This document shows, piece after piece, positions 20,870-32,769 of a stretch of 64,000 nucleotides of DNA. Where the stretch lies: NCBI RefSeq assembly GCF_018294505.1, contig NC_057800.1, positions 176,277,642 through 176,341,641 on the forward strand. Direction: 5' to 3'. Every line of letters starts with the position of its first letter. Position 1 is the first letter of the stretch. Both the position numbers and the translations under genes were made by a program. This DNA is from Triticum aestivum (Eukaryota > Streptophyta > Magnoliopsida > Poales > Poaceae). A model generated the notes under the pieces. That model was not told the DNA's origin, did no database searches, and saw only the letters and a list, made by a program, of their open reading frames with translations.

Positions 20870-23299
20870 CTAATACCAGGGCATCCCATCCTGCACGCTG
20901 GATACTTGCTGAGTAATCACGATGGTCGAAATTGATCGGTTGGGACGACCAGTGGCAGGACTCCGCGGTGATAGGACCTTGGGCATATTTTTCTGGGAGT
21001 GCCGTTTTGTTTCTTCCTTGATCACGTGTAACACGTTTACTGTTTTGACTTCTGGTGGAAATTTCTTTTGTTCCCTAGTGTCTTGCTTGAGAGGCTCATC
21101 CTTGTCTTCGCTTGGTGTATCCTCCTCCTTGTGTACGGCGTTGAGCTTGCCGGACTGCTTGAAAACCCAACATTCTCTGTGAGTATGATTGGCGGGTTTA
21201 CCAGGGGTGCTATGGATCTGACATATTTGGTCCAGAATTTTGTTTAGGCTGGACAGTTCGTCTCTGGCGCCTTTAGAGGGCGGCTTTTGCTGACCTAGCC
21301 GAGAGCTTTTGAATCCGGCGTTTATTGACGTGCTCTTCGTGTTGTCTTCTTTATTCCGGCATTTGTAATTGTTGTTGCGCCGTGATTTCCCATTTCCATC
21401 TCTAACTTCAGAAGTACTGGGGTCGCTGGTGCCGCATCTGGCTAGCCAGTTGTCCTCACCCGCGCAAAAGCGGGTCATGAGGCTTATTAATGCTGCAATT
21501 GTTCTCGGCTTTTTTTGGCTGAGGTGTCTGGCGAGCCATTCATTACGGGCGCTATGCTTAAAAGCTGCCAAGGCTTCGGCGTCCGGACAGTCGACAATTT
21601 GGTTCTTTTTAGTAAGAAACATGTTCCAAAGTTTTTGGGCTGACTCTCCGGGCTGTTGAGTTATATGACTCAAATCGTCCGCGTCCGGAGGTCTGGCATA
21701 AGTCCCTTGAAATTTTTCCCGAAAAGCGTCTTCGAGCTTTTCCCAGCTTCCAATGGAGTTTTCAGGGAGGCTTTTAAGCCAGTGACGAGCTGGCCGTTTG
21801 AGTTTGAGGGGTAAGTACTTGATGGCCTTGAGATCATCTCCTCGAGCCATATGGATATGGAGGATATAGTCCTCAATCCAGACCCCAGGGTCTGTTGTTC
21901 CGTCGTATGCCTCTATGTTTACGGGTTTGAATCCCTCTGGAAATTCATGGTCCAGCACCTCATCGGTGAAACATAGGGGGTGTGCGGCACCCCTGTATCT
22001 GGGTGTACCGCGTTGTTCGGATGTTTGTTGTGTTACATCGTATGCTGGGGCGCGCTTGCGTGGTCCATAGATGGATCTGGTTGCGCCGTCCTTTTGGTGC
22101 GAGCCCTCGCGTGGATCGCGTATTGTCTTGTGAGTGGCATTGTTTGCCGCTCTATGTTGGCCGTGAGGTCGTCTATCCGGCCAGGTGGCTGTTTTGATTT
22201 TTGGTTGTGGGGGGTCTGAGGCCTCCTCATCGAATTCAGGTAGCAACTTCCGCTTTGGGTAGCTCTTGATGGGGCGATTGTCGCCGTACTTCGCTGCTGT
22301 GTTGAGTACTTTACTCCATCTGATTTGGAGTGTGTCCTGCGCAGCCTTGAGCCTTTGCTTCTGCTTTTTCAGACTCCTCACGGTGGCAACAAGCCTTTGA
22401 CGGGCATTCTGCTGCTCCGGGTGCTTGTCCGGCGTTATGTCGTCCGGACTATTATCTTTGACAGAATTGGTTTGTTCGGTTTGATTCTCCGTATTGCCGT
22501 GGTCCGGCAGTGGTTCGCCCTGCTCCAACGCTGGGTCTGTATGATCGTTATTTCTGCTGAGGCGGGATCTGGGGCGGCGCTTGCGCCGCCGCTTTGACTG
22601 CTTCTCAAGGGGGCAAGCCTTCGGTGCGTCCTTCCGTTCCTCGTCATCGTCTTCTTTTGGTGTGTCCACCATGTATACGTCATATGATGAAGTGGACGTC
22701 CAGCGCCTTGTGGGCAGTTGTTCCTCTTCGCCTCCCGCATCGTCATCCATACCTCTGATGTCTTCGGAGTCGAAGTCGAGCATGTCGGTTGAGTCATCGA
22801 AATTGGCTATTAAGTGGGTGGTGGGTGGGCGTCGAATTTCTTCGTCGTCCGCGTCCCAATCCTGTTGGCCATAATCTGGCCAGGGCTCTCCTGACAAAGA
22901 GAGAGACCTTAGTGATTTCAGAATGTCGCCGAAGGGCGAGTGTTAAAAGATATCTGCGGTGGTGAATTCCATGATCGGCGCCCAATCGGATTCGATTGGC
23001 AGGGGCGCGGATGGTTCGGAGTCCGGAAAAGAGTCCGGCACCTTGGAGTCACGGGCTGCGTAGAGGATTATGCATGTGTTTGGCTCGATCGCCGTCGAGA
23101 CTGTAGCCCCTGAGGCGGTGTCTAGCCACCCATCCTCGATTGGCGCAGTTGGCTCCAAGCTAAGGGTCGGAGCTGATGCGGGCGCGGCCTCTGGGGTACT
23201 ATTCGGCGGCAGAGCTAGGTCATACCCGTCGCGACAGTGCAGCGCGCCCGGCTGTGGCTCGAATCCGTCGAAGATCAAGTCTCCGCGGATGTCGGCCAT
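20870..23299 (-). pseudogene. gag of the Tat-type element (one in-frame stop)
   Basis: The ATG at 23299 (MADIRGDLIFDG) gives a frame broken only by TAA at 22943-22945, after which it continues open to 20870. The first third is acidic and proline-rich. The middle has a basic tract (KRRRKRRPRSR). The Retrotrans_gag capsid domain lies at about 21600-21980 (EAYDGTTDPGVWIEDY, ARHWLKSLPENSIGSWEKL, FREKFQGTY). The C-terminal part has HTHRECWVF, the remnant of the zinc-binding region. Gag packages the RNA. With one stop removed from consideration the chain is about 810 residues, normal for a Tat gag. It is the best-kept gene of this element. Confidence 0.85.
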
Positions 23300-23495
23300 G
23301 TAGTTCAAACTTCCAAATCTGACCTGACGGCCAGGGGCGTAGCTTTCAATCTGCTCCAGATGGCCAAGCGAATTAGCCCGCAGTGCAAAGCCGCCGAATA
23401 CGAAGATCTGTCCGGGGAGAAAAGTCTCACCCTAGACCGCATTGCTATCGATGATAGTAGGAGCCATCAAGCCTAACGACGACGACACAGAGGAA

Positions 23496-23514
23496 CTCTC
23501 AATGAAAGCACCAA
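23496..23514 (-). other. Primer-binding site position, Tat-type element
   Basis: On the - strand TTGGTGCTTTCATTGAGAG follows the 5' LTR directly. This is where the primer site must lie. I could not assign the tRNA with confidence. Confidence 0.6.
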
Positions 23515-23996
23515 TGTCGGTGTCAAAACCGGCGGATCTCGGGTAGGGGGTCCCGAACTGTGCGTCTAGGCCGGATGGTAACAGGAGGCAGGGGACACGA
23601 TGTTTTACCCAGGTTCGGGCCCTCTTGATGGAGGTAAAACCCTACGTCCTGCTTGATTAATATTGATGATATGGGTAGTACAAGAGTAGATCTACCACGA
23701 GATCAGAGAGGCTAAACCCTAGAAGCTAGCCTATGGTATGATTGTATGTTGTGATTGTTGTCCTACGGACTAAAACCTTTCAGTTTATATAGACACCGGA
23801 GAGGGTTAGGGTTACACAAGGTCGGTTACAAAGGAGGAGATATCCATATCTGTATTGCCTAGCTTGCCTTCCACGCCAAGTAGAGTCCCATCCAGACACG
23901 AGACGAAGTCTTCAATCTTGTATCTTCATAGTCTAACAGTCCGACCAATGGAGATAGTCCGGCTGTCCGGAGACCCCCTAATCTAGGACCCCCACA
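23515..23996 (-). repeat. 5' LTR (element orientation) of the Tat-type element
   Basis: The 482-bp unit starts TGTGGGGGTCC on the - strand and ends GACACCGACA. The TATATAAA box is at 23784-23791 (- strand). Confidence 0.92.
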
Positions 23997-25283
23997 CCCT
24001 CCATGCTCTTCCCCGTTGGATCACAATCGTGTGGGCGAAAACCGCACCTCAATAGCCCTCTCCTAACTCCCTCTACCTATAAATAAGCCTCCCCTCCACA
24101 ATTTTCGGGCAAACCCTAGATCCACCTTCCCCTCCACCACCGGACAAGTCCGCCCGTCGCCAAACGCATCCGCCCCACCGCTCCAGCCAACCGGAGGCCG
24201 CCACGTCGCCCCTGCCCCGCTCCCACCGCCGCCAGCCCGCCCGAGCCCGTGCGTTGCCCTCCCGAGCCCATCCAGCCGCGCCGCCGGCCCGCGCCCGCCC
24301 GGGGAGTGCCCGCGCCGCCGCCTCTCCATGTTGCCGCCCGCGCCGCTCGTCGTCTCCAGCGTCGCCGCCAGCTAGGCCCCAAGCGCCCCCGCGTCTCCCG
24401 CGCCCAGCGCCCGGCCTCGCAGCCGGCGCAACCGCGTCGCCGCCTGCGCGCAGCCGCTCGCCTCCGCCCGCCGGCCCGCACCACCCGCCGGTGCCCTCCG
24501 CCGCCATTGCCTCGCTCGCTCCGGGCTCCGCCGTTGCCCGCTCCTTGCCGGAGCGCGTCACTCCAGCCAAGATCCGACGCCTCCCGCCCGTCCCCCCCGT
24601 CATCCCTCGCCGTCGCTGGAGCCGCGGGCCTGATCCGCCCTTCCTCAATTCGCGCGCCCAAACCCTAGATCCGCGAGGTGAAATACCGTCTAAGTCCCTG
24701 AGAGTTCATGTTTTGTGTGCTTGTTCATGAGGTCATAAGTCCAGGCTCGTTCCTCCATTTCGCGTGCATAATATGTCAAAGTGTTTCTCTTTGAGTGCTC
24801 TACATGGTGGTATAATTTGCATGCATGTTACTGCTCATCTTGATGCCCTAATCATCGTTGCAAAAGTGCTAAATGACGTTATCTGCTGGAAGTTATCATA
24901 ACTTGCTAATTTGTCTTTTTCATAGCATTTTGTGTGATATTCTTTTGAGCATCATGCCAACATGTTTTAGGAGTATAATCATGCCATCTTTGCTGTGGTG
25001 CAATCAATGTATTTTGATATGCCCTGTGGTGACTAGCACAAACTTGTAAAGTAGGGTAATTGCTGTTGCTGATTTCAGTGACTCGTGATTTCTGCCGTCT
25101 GAATCTGCTAAATTACGTTGCCATGTCAACTTGATGCAACTAGTGAATCCATGCACATTCGGGAGATGCTTAGTAAGGATGTTTTGTGGATCTTGGTATT
25201 CTCTATCCATCCATGCCCTTGTTTGCAATTATGGCCCGCTGTAGCTTGTGTTAACCATGCTCTACAATTGCTAAATAATGTTT
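23997..25283 (+). mobile_element. Host Gypsy LTR, segment 2 (promoter and GC-rich leader)
   Basis: This continues segment 1 after the second CCCTC copy. CTATAAATAA at 24077-24086 is a TATA box, followed by GGGCAAACCCTAGATCC and a GC-rich leader to about 24670, then AT-rich sequence. The right-hand Gypsy LTR has the same succession (TATATAAA, then GGGCAAACCCTAG). The last nine bases, ATAATGTTT (25275-25283), are the target copy of the Mutator-like element. Confidence 0.72.
24077..24086 (+). promoter_or_regulatory. TATA box of the host Gypsy LTR
   Basis: CTATAAATAA lies 20-30 bp ahead of the conserved leader start, in the same relative place as in the related LTR on the right. Confidence 0.6.
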
Positions 25284-25375
25284 GGGTTAATTATTGTTTT
25301 GCCCTCAGTGGTGTCCATGTGCTCAGTTTTGCCCATAGATGCGAATTGTGCTCAGTTTTTCCCCTAGTCCATGCA
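25284..25375 (+). repeat. Left terminal inverted repeat of the Mutator-like element
   Basis: The repeat pairs with 38020-38120. It contains TGCTCAGTTTTGCCC and, 31 bp on, TGCTCAGTTTTTCCC, a repeated motif that could be the transposase binding site. Confidence 0.85.
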
Positions 25376-25805
25376 TAACAACTATGACGAGGCCAAACGG
25401 CCATATTTGAGTCCATTCCGTCTGTCGGCGTTAGTGGTTGTGGGTCCGGAGCTTAGACGTGGGACCGCGCGGACGTGGGTCCGGAGCTGACATGTAGGCC
25501 CGTGCAACTAAATCCCAAAATCATTCATAGGATTCTAGCTCACTCTGCCCATCCGCCGACCGGCTGTCCCGCGCCGCCGCCGCCACCTGCGCTGTGACCA
25601 GCACCTGCCCCGCCACTACCTGCACGACCTGCTCCGCCGCTACCGTCCTGCACCTATGCTCCATGGCTACCTGCGACGCCACGGGTGGGGCGCCCGCCAC
25701 CTGCTTGACCTGTGGTGCGGCCTCCTTCCGTGCGCCCGGCCAGAGCGCTCAAAGGTGGGGGGCTGCTAGAGCTGTATGAACTAGGAGGAAGAACCCTAGG
25801 GCGAA

Positions 25806-26818
25806 ATGGCGAGCAGCGGCGACCCTGGAGTATTTGGCGAGGCAGGCATTGGGCCGGAGATCCGTCGCATCCATGACTGGGTTCTCGAGGGGTAAGTCTC
25901 GCCTCCTGTTTAGATTGAGCTTAGTTGTGCATTTAAACACTCAATTTGAGTAGGTTTGCCCAATTAGTGTGTTGATTGCGTCTCTGTTTTTTGCCGGTTA
26001 GGATGGAGTTGCGCTTTGCTTTCTTGGTGCACATTAGAAGGGACCGGTGCATGTTCGATGCAAAGGATAAGAAGAAAGGCCAAGGAGGTTTCGATTATCG
26101 GTTGCCAATGGCTAGTAATTGGAGTTTCAGACAATTTGGGGAGGTAATTTGTAGCCAATATCCTTGGGGTTTGCTTGATGAAGTGGTATACAAATACTAT
26201 GATGGGGAAAAGAAATGGGTGACAGTTAGTAATGATGAAGAGCTAGCTACCATGTTTGTTAGGCATAAAGAGAAAGATAATTTTCATGTGATGCTGCAAG
26301 TTGATGTGCTGGAGCAGGCATTTGGACCTAGGATGACGGGTGCCACATCTCGGTGAGAACCAAGTCGTCGTAATGGCATCTCCAGCCAGAACAGTTTAGT
26401 TGGTGCATGACGACGTGGTGGCTCAACAAGTGTGGGCAACAACAGTAGGGTCCCCTTGAAGTGGATCCTGATGCCTACAATTCTGGGGTTGATGTTATTC
26501 GGAATTTACGACGGGCACCTCAGGCTGAAAACCAAAATGAGGCTCACAATGCAGTTTGTGTGGATGATGATGAGGTGGGTGAGGACGAAGACCTTGCAGC
26601 TGTTGAATGGGACCCTTTGAACCCTCATATGGAAGAAGGTACAGTTTTTGCATCCATGAATGAGTGTAGAAATGCACTTGTGACATACCACATCAAGGTA
26701 GAACGTACTTTCAAAGTTGACAAGAGCGATCAAGTACGTTACAGAGTGCACTGTCCGACTGAGGGTTGTCCATGGAGGCTGCTCGCATCTAAAATGCAAA
26801 ATATCACTAATGTTTAGG
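25806..26818 (+). pseudogene. MULE transposase gene, 5' part
   Basis: A start at 25806 (MASSGDPGVFGEAG) gives a short first exon ending at 25891 before GTAAGT. The next exon begins at 26002 and joins in frame to MELRFAFLVHIRRDRCMF. This N-terminal region ends with a PB1-like segment (VTVSNDEELATMF). A TGA near 26354 and small shifts break the chain. Downstream, 26461-26817 encodes an acidic linker, then the MuDR DNA-binding module (FASMNECRNALVTYHIKVER, then VHCPTEGCPWRL), of the type PF03108. It ends close to the point where the nested element begins. The product would bind the terminal repeats. Confidence 0.8.
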
Positions 26819-26995
26819 TCAAAGTGAACCCTTTTAAGCACACATGCTAGGAATCAACCCTTAGGAAGGATACAATCAGTAGAGCCAAGTCAAGATGGGT
26901 GGCAGAAGAAGTAAAGAAGTGGGTGAAAGAAAACCAGCAAGTGGGTCCAAATGAATTGCAGAAGAACATCAAAGATAAGTTCAAGATAGATTTAC

Positions 26996-27250
26996 CATAA
27001 AAATACCAAAAATATTATCTTATCATATCTATCAGATCTCACTCTCGTAAGTGGCCGTGTAGGGATTGACAACCCCTTAACGTGTTGGTTGCGAGGATTT
27101 ATTTGTTTTGTGTAGGTACGAGGGACTCGCGCGTAGCCTCGTACTGGATTGATACCTTGGTTCTCAAAAACTGAGGGAAATACTTACGCTACTTTGCTGC
27201 ATCATCCCTTCCTCTTCGGGGAAAACCAACGCAGTGCTCAAGAGGTAGCA
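26996..27250 (+). repeat. Truncated 5' LTR of the Athila-type element
   Basis: The fragment matches the last 255 bp of the right LTR, ending AGAGGTAGCA. About 1.33 kb of its 5' side is gone. The junction shows the shared sequence TTTAYCATAAAAAT, suggesting microhomology. Confidence 0.88.
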
Positions 27251-27261
27251 AGAAGGATTTC

Positions 27262-27278
27262 TGGCGCCGTTGCCGGGG
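27262..27278 (+). other. Primer-binding site, Athila type
   Basis: TGGCGCCGTTGCCGGGG lies 11 nt past the LTR end, the form known from Athila-lineage elements. Confidence 0.85.
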
Positions 27279-27401
27279 AGGTCTACGCAAAAGTCAATAT
27301 ACCAAGTACCCATCACATACCCTTATCTCCCGCATTACATTATTTGCCATTTGCCTCTCGTTTTCCTCTCCCCCACTTCACCCTTGCCATTTTATTCGCC
27401 C

Positions 27402-27420
27402 TCTCTCTCTCTCTCTCTCC
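27402..27420 (+). repeat. (CT)n microsatellite
   Basis: About nine CT units in the leader of the Athila-type element. Confidence 0.9.
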
Positions 27421-27523
27421 GTTCCCCTTCTCATTCTCTATTTGCCTCTTTTCGCCCGTTTCTTGTTTGCTCGTATCGTTGGAATAGTTGTTTATTTATT
27501 ACTAAACAGAGAACCTAAGATCT

Positions 27524-28355
27524 ATGGATCCTCATCCACTTGCTAATCTTTTTAAGAGATCCAATTATGATGAACCAATTGCTAGTGAGTTTTGTGCACT
27601 AGATTATCTTTATGAAGTTTTGCTTGAAATTCATGAATCTGAAAAGTGTGATGAATTACCTTATGAAGCGATTCACGATAGATCTTTGAATAAAAAGCAT
27701 GATTGCAATGATTTTATTATAAATTCTATTTATCTAAATTGTGCTAATAATATGCAAAACCCTAAGCTTGGGGATGCTAGTTTTGCTATGTCCTCTACTT
27801 GTTGCAATGATCATGATTGGGGTGATTCTTCTTTTGATCTTGAATTTTTTTACTCCCCATGATGATTATGAGATTGATAATAGTGTTTGCAATAATACTG
27901 AAAGTGGGTTTGGAAGAGTGTCAACTTTAGATCCCACATATTTGGATAATGTTCAATCTTATGAAGTTTTTAATAAAATTGGGTTTGAAGAGGTCATGAC
28001 TTTAGTTAATGTTAATCCCACTATTTTGGAAGAGTGTTAACTTTGCATGCATGTGGATCATGTTGAAAATATTTTATGTGATAGCTATTTTGTTGAATTT
28101 TCTTATGATCCTACATGTAATTATTACGAGAGAGGAAAATATGGTGGTAGAAATTTTCATGTTACTAAATTACCTCTCGTTATGTTGAGATTACTATTGT
28201 TTCTTTCCTCTTCCATGCATATGCTAGTTTTTTCTTGCCATGATAATTTGATTGCCTATAAGATGCCTATGCATAGGAAGTATGTTAGACTTATATGTGT
28301 TTGTCACATATTTTATGATGCTCTCTTTGTGCTTCAATTCTTGTCTTTCATGTGA
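27524..28355 (+). pseudogene. Unknown ORF of the Athila-type element
   Basis: An ATG at 27524 (MDPHPLANLFKRSNYDE) opens a 112-codon frame. It shifts at a run of T near 27845 and continues as DDYEIDNSVCNNTESGFGRV to a stop near 28040. It then resumes in another frame (HVDHVENILCDSYFVEFSYD) to 28355, whose end holds two hydrophobic stretches that could be membrane segments. No gag or enzyme domain was recognised. The region sits where gag should be. I recall similar peptides from other copies of this family, so it may be a genuine family protein that is decayed here. Function is unknown. Confidence 0.45.
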
Positions 28356-28376
28356 GCATCATTGAAATATTATGCC

Positions 28377-31170
28377 TAGCTATAAGGCTTTAAAGAAAAG
28401 CGCTTGTTGGGAGACAACCCAATAATTTTACTTGCTGTTATTCTATAAATAATTTATCTAGCCTCTGTTTTGGTTGTGTTTTTTGTGTTCAATTAGTGTT
28501 TGTGACAAGTAGAACCGTTGGGAAGACTTGGGGAAAGTCTTGTTAAACTTGCTATAAAAAACAGAAACTTTAGCGCTCACGAGAACTGCTGTAATTTTTA
28601 TTTGGAAAGTGATATTTAGTTAACTATTTTTGCATATGATTAATATATAAATTGCTCACGTCCAGCAATTTATTTTAGAATTTTTGGGGTTCCAGATATT
28701 GTGCTAGATACAGATTACTACAGACTGTTCTGTTTTTGACAGATTCTGTTTTTCGTGTGTTGTTTGCTTATTTTGATGAATCTATGGCTAGGAAAATAGT
28801 TTATAAACCATAGAGAATTTGGAATACAGTAGGTTTAACACCAATATAAATAAAGAATGAGTTCATTACAGTACCTTGAAGTGGTCTTTTGTTTTCTCTC
28901 GCTAACGGAGCTCACGAGATTTTCTACTTTGAGTTTTGTGTTGTGAAGTTTTCAAGTTTTGGTTAAAGATTTGATGGATTATGGAAAAAGGAGTGGCAAG
29001 AGCCTAAGCTTGGGTATGCCCATGGCACCACCAAGATAATCTAATGACACCTAAAAGCCTAAGCTTGGGGATGCCCCAGAAGGCATCCCCTCTTTCGTCT
29101 ACTTCTATCGGTAACTTTACTTGGAGCTATATTTTTATTCACCACATGATATGTGTTTTGCTTGGAGCGTCTTGTATTATTTGAGTCTTTGATTTTTAGT
29201 TTACCATAATCATCCTTGCTGTACACACCTTTTGAGAAAGCCATACATGACTTGGAATTTGTTAGAATACTCTATGTGCTTCGCTTATATCTTTTGAGTT
29301 ATATAGTTTTGCTCTAGTACTTCACTTATATCTTTTAGAGCACGGTGGTGGATTTGTTTTATAGAAACTATTGATCTCTCATGCTTCACTTAGATTATTT
29401 TGAGAGTCTTAAATAGCATGGTAATTTGCTTAAGATCCTAATATGCTAGGTATTCAAGATTAGTAAATTTTTCTTATGAGTGCTTGAATACTAAGAGAAG
29501 TTGGTTGCTTGATGATTGTTTTGAGATATGGAGGTAATAATATCAAAGTCGTGCTAGTTGAGTGGTTGTGAAATTGAGAAATACTTGTGTTGAAGTTTGC
29601 AAGTCCCGTAGCACGCACGTATGGTAAACGTTATGTAACAAATTTGAAACATGAGGTGTTATTTGATTGTCTTCCTTATGAGTGGCGGTCGGGGACGAGC
29701 GATGGTCTTTTCCTACCAATCTATCCCTCTAGGAGCATGCATGTAGTACCGAGGTTTTTGTTGACTTGTAGATTTTTGCAATAAGTATGTGAGTTCTTTA
29801 TGACTAATGTTGAGTCCATGGATTATACGCACTCTCACCCTTCCATCCTTGCTAGCCTCTTCGGTACCGTGCATTGCCCTCTCTCACATTGAGAGTTGGC
29901 GCAAACTTCGTTGGTGCATCCAAACCCCGTGATATGATACGCTCTTTCACACGTAAACCTCCTTATATCTTCCTCAAAACAGCCACCATACCTACCTATT
30001 ATGGCATTTCCATAGCCATTCCGAGATATATTGCCATGCAACTTTCCACCATTCTGTTTATCATGACACATTCATCATTGTCATATTGCTTAGCATGATC
30101 ATGTAGTTGACATAGTATTTATGGCAAAGCCACCATCCATAATTCTTTCATACATGTCACTCTTGGTCTATTGCATATCCCGGTACACCGCCGGAGGCAT
30201 TCATATAGAGTCATCTTTTGTTCTAGTATCAAGTTGTAATCATTGAGTTGTAAATAAATAGAAGTGTGATGATCATCATTTTCTAGAGCATTGTCCCAAG
30301 TGAGGAATTATAAAAAAAGAGAGAGAAAGGCCATATAAAAAAGAGAAAGCCAAATAAAAAAATGAGAGAAAAAGAGAGAAGGGACAATGTTACTATCCTT
30401 TGCCACACTTGTGCTTCAAAGTAGCACCATAATCTTCATGATAGAGAGTCTCTTGTTTTGTCACTTTCATATACTAGTGGGATTTCTTCATTATAGAACT
30501 TGGCTTGTATATTCCAACAATGGGCCTCCTCAAGTGCCCTAGGTCTTCATGAGCAAGCAAGTTTGATGCACACCCACTTAGTTTCTTTTGTTGAGCTTTC
30601 ATACATTTATAGCTCTAGTGCATCCGTTGCATGGCAATCCCTACTCCTTGCATTAACATCAATCGATGGGCATCTCCATAGCCCATTGATTAGCCTCGTT
30701 GATGTGAGACTTTCTCCTTTTTTTGTCTTCTCCACATAACCCCCCTCATTATATTCTATTCCACCCATAGTGCTATGTCCAAAGCTCGCTCTCATATATT
30801 GCGTGAAAGTTTATAGGTTTGAGATTACTAAAGTATGAAACAATTGCTTGGCTTGTCATCGGGGCTGTGCATGATGAGAGCATTCTTGTGTGACGAAAAT
30901 GAAACATGACTAAACTATATGATTTTGTAGGGATGAACTTTCTTTGGCCATGTTATTTTGAGAACACATAATTGCTTAGTTAGTATGCTTGAAGTATTAT
31001 TATTTTTATGTCAATATGAACTTTTGTCTTGAATCTTTCGGATCTAAATATTCATGCCACAATTAAGAAGAATTACATGAAAATTATGCCAAGTAGCACT
31101 CCGCATCAAAAATTCTGTTTTTTATCATTTACCTACTCGAGGACGAGCAGGAATTAAGCTTGAGGATGCT
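28377..31170. other. Non-coding interior of the Athila-type element
   Basis: AT-rich sequence with no protein domain. A purine-rich block at 30307-30380 (runs of A, GA and GAGAGAAA) and the direct repeat AAGCCTAAGCTTGGGGATGC-like near 29005 and 29055 stand out. A purine-leaning stretch (GAATTAAGCTTGAGGATGC) abuts the LTR and is the likely plus-strand primer. Confidence 0.6.
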
Positions 31171-32759
31171 TGATACGTCTCCAACATATCTATAATTTTT
31201 GATAGCTCCATGCTATATTATCTACTGTTTTGGACATTATTGGGCTTTATTATCCACTTTTATATTATTTTTGGGACTAACCTATTAACCGGAGGCCCAG
31301 CCCAGAATTGATGTTTTTTGCCAGTTTTTGGGTTTCGAAGAAAAGGAATATCAAACGGAATCCAAATGGAATGAAACCTTCGGGAACATGATTTCCTCAA
31401 CGAACAAGACCCAGGAGACTTGGACCCTACGTCAAGACACAAAAGAGGAGGCCACGAGGTAGGGGCGCGCCTACGCCCCCCCCCCCCAGGCGCGCCCTCC
31501 ACCCTCGTGGGCCCCCTGTTGCTCCACCGACGTATTCCTTCCTCCTATATATACCTACGTACCCCCCAACGATCAGATACGGAGCCAAAACCCTAATTCC
31601 ACTGCCGCAACTTTCTGTATCCACGAGATCCCATCTTGGGGCCTGTTCCCGAGCTCTGCCGGAGGGGGCATCGATCACGGAGGGCTTTTACATCAACACC
31701 ATAGCCCCTCCGATGAAGTGTGAGTAGTTTACCTCAGACCTACGGGTCCATAGTTATTAGCTAGATGGCTTCTTCTCTGTTTTTGGATCTCAATACAATG
31801 TTCTCCCCCTCTCTTGTGGAGATCTATTCGATGTAATCTTCTTTTTGCGGTGTGTTTGTTGAGACCGATGAATTGTGGGTTTATGATCAAGTCTATCTAT
31901 GAACAATATTTGAATCTTCTCTGAATTCTTTTATGTATGATTGGTTATCTTTGCAAGTCTCTTTGAATTATCAGTTTGGTTTGGCCTACTAGATTGATCT
32001 TTCTTGCAATGGGAGAAATGCTTAGCTTTGGGTTCAATCTTGCGGTGTCTTTTCCCAGTGACAGTAGGGGCAGCAAGGCACGTATTGTATTGTTGCCATC
32101 GAGGATAACAAGATGGGTTTTTCATCATATTGCATGAGTTTATCCCTCTACATCATGTCATCTTGCTTAAGGCGTTACTCTGTTTTCATTAACTTAATAC
32201 TCTAGATGCATGCTGGATAGAGGTCGATGATTGGAGTAATAGTAGTAGATGCAGGCAGGAGTCGGTCTACTTGTCTCGGACGTGATGCCTATATACATGA
32301 TCATACCTTGATATTCTCATAACTATGCTCAATTCTGTCAATTGCTCAACAGTAATTTGTTCACCCACCGTAGAATACCTATGCTCTCGAGAGAAGCCAC
32401 TAGTGAAACCTATGGCCCCCGGGTCTATCTTCATCATATTGATCTACCAATACTTAGTTATTTCCTTTTGCTTTTATTTGCTTTTATTTTACTTTGCATC
32501 TTTATCATAAAAATACCAAAAATATTATCTTATCATATCTATCAGATCCCACTCTCGTAAGTGGCGTGTAGGGATTGATAACCCCTTAACGCGTTGGTTG
32601 CGAGGATTTATTTGTTTTGTGCAGGTACGAGGGACTCACGCGTAGCCTCCTACTGGATTGATACCTTGGTTCTCAAAAACTGAGGGAAATACTTACGCTC
32701 CTTTGCTGCATCATCCCTTCCTCTTCGGGGAAAACCAACACAGTGCTCAAGAGGTAGCA
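31171..32759 (+). repeat. 3' LTR of the Athila-type element
   Basis: The 1589-bp unit starts TGATACGTCTCC and ends AGAGGTAGCA. The TATATATA box is at 31546-31553, and a 12-C run lies at 31476-31487. Confidence 0.92.
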
Positions 32760-32769
32760 TCTTGTCGCC

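Larger units (their letters stand above)
15326..23996 (-). mobile_element. Tat-type Gypsy element, Fatima-like, lacking RT and integrase
   Basis: Two LTRs (15326-15808 and 23515-23996) differ at about 19 positions by eye. The duplication CCCTC at 15321-15325 and 23997-24001 is perfect. In element orientation (- strand) the order is LTR, gag, protease, spacer, antisense gene, LTR. Reverse transcriptase, RNase H and integrase are absent, so it depended on partners for movement. The antisense gene near the 3' LTR is a known trait of Tat-lineage elements. The family name is from memory of the LTR sequence. Confidence 0.92.
26996..32759 (+). mobile_element. Athila-type non-autonomous LTR element (Sabrina-like), nested
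   Basis: A full right LTR (31171-32759), a left LTR reduced to its last 255 bp, and a primer site TGGCGCCGTTGCCGGGG (27262-27278) of the Athila kind are present. The internal 3.9 kb has only one weak coding region of unknown function and no polymerase. The LTR start TGATACGTCTCCAAC is what I recall for Sabrina. Target duplication cannot be tested because the left end is deleted; the right flank reads TCTTG. Confidence 0.9.

Noticed and set aside
20922..22874. + strand open frames opposite the Tat gag
   Set aside because: Shadow frames of the gag ORF; no domain, and the - strand carries the clear capsid domain.
24249..24730. Long overlapping open frames on both strands
   Set aside because: They come from GC-rich LTR leader sequence with proline/arginine or glycine/alanine runs; no domain and both strands open alike.
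30307..30380. Purine-rich A/GA repeats as a CRISPR-like or functional array
   Set aside because: Simple low-complexity DNA typical of this element; no regular spacer structure.
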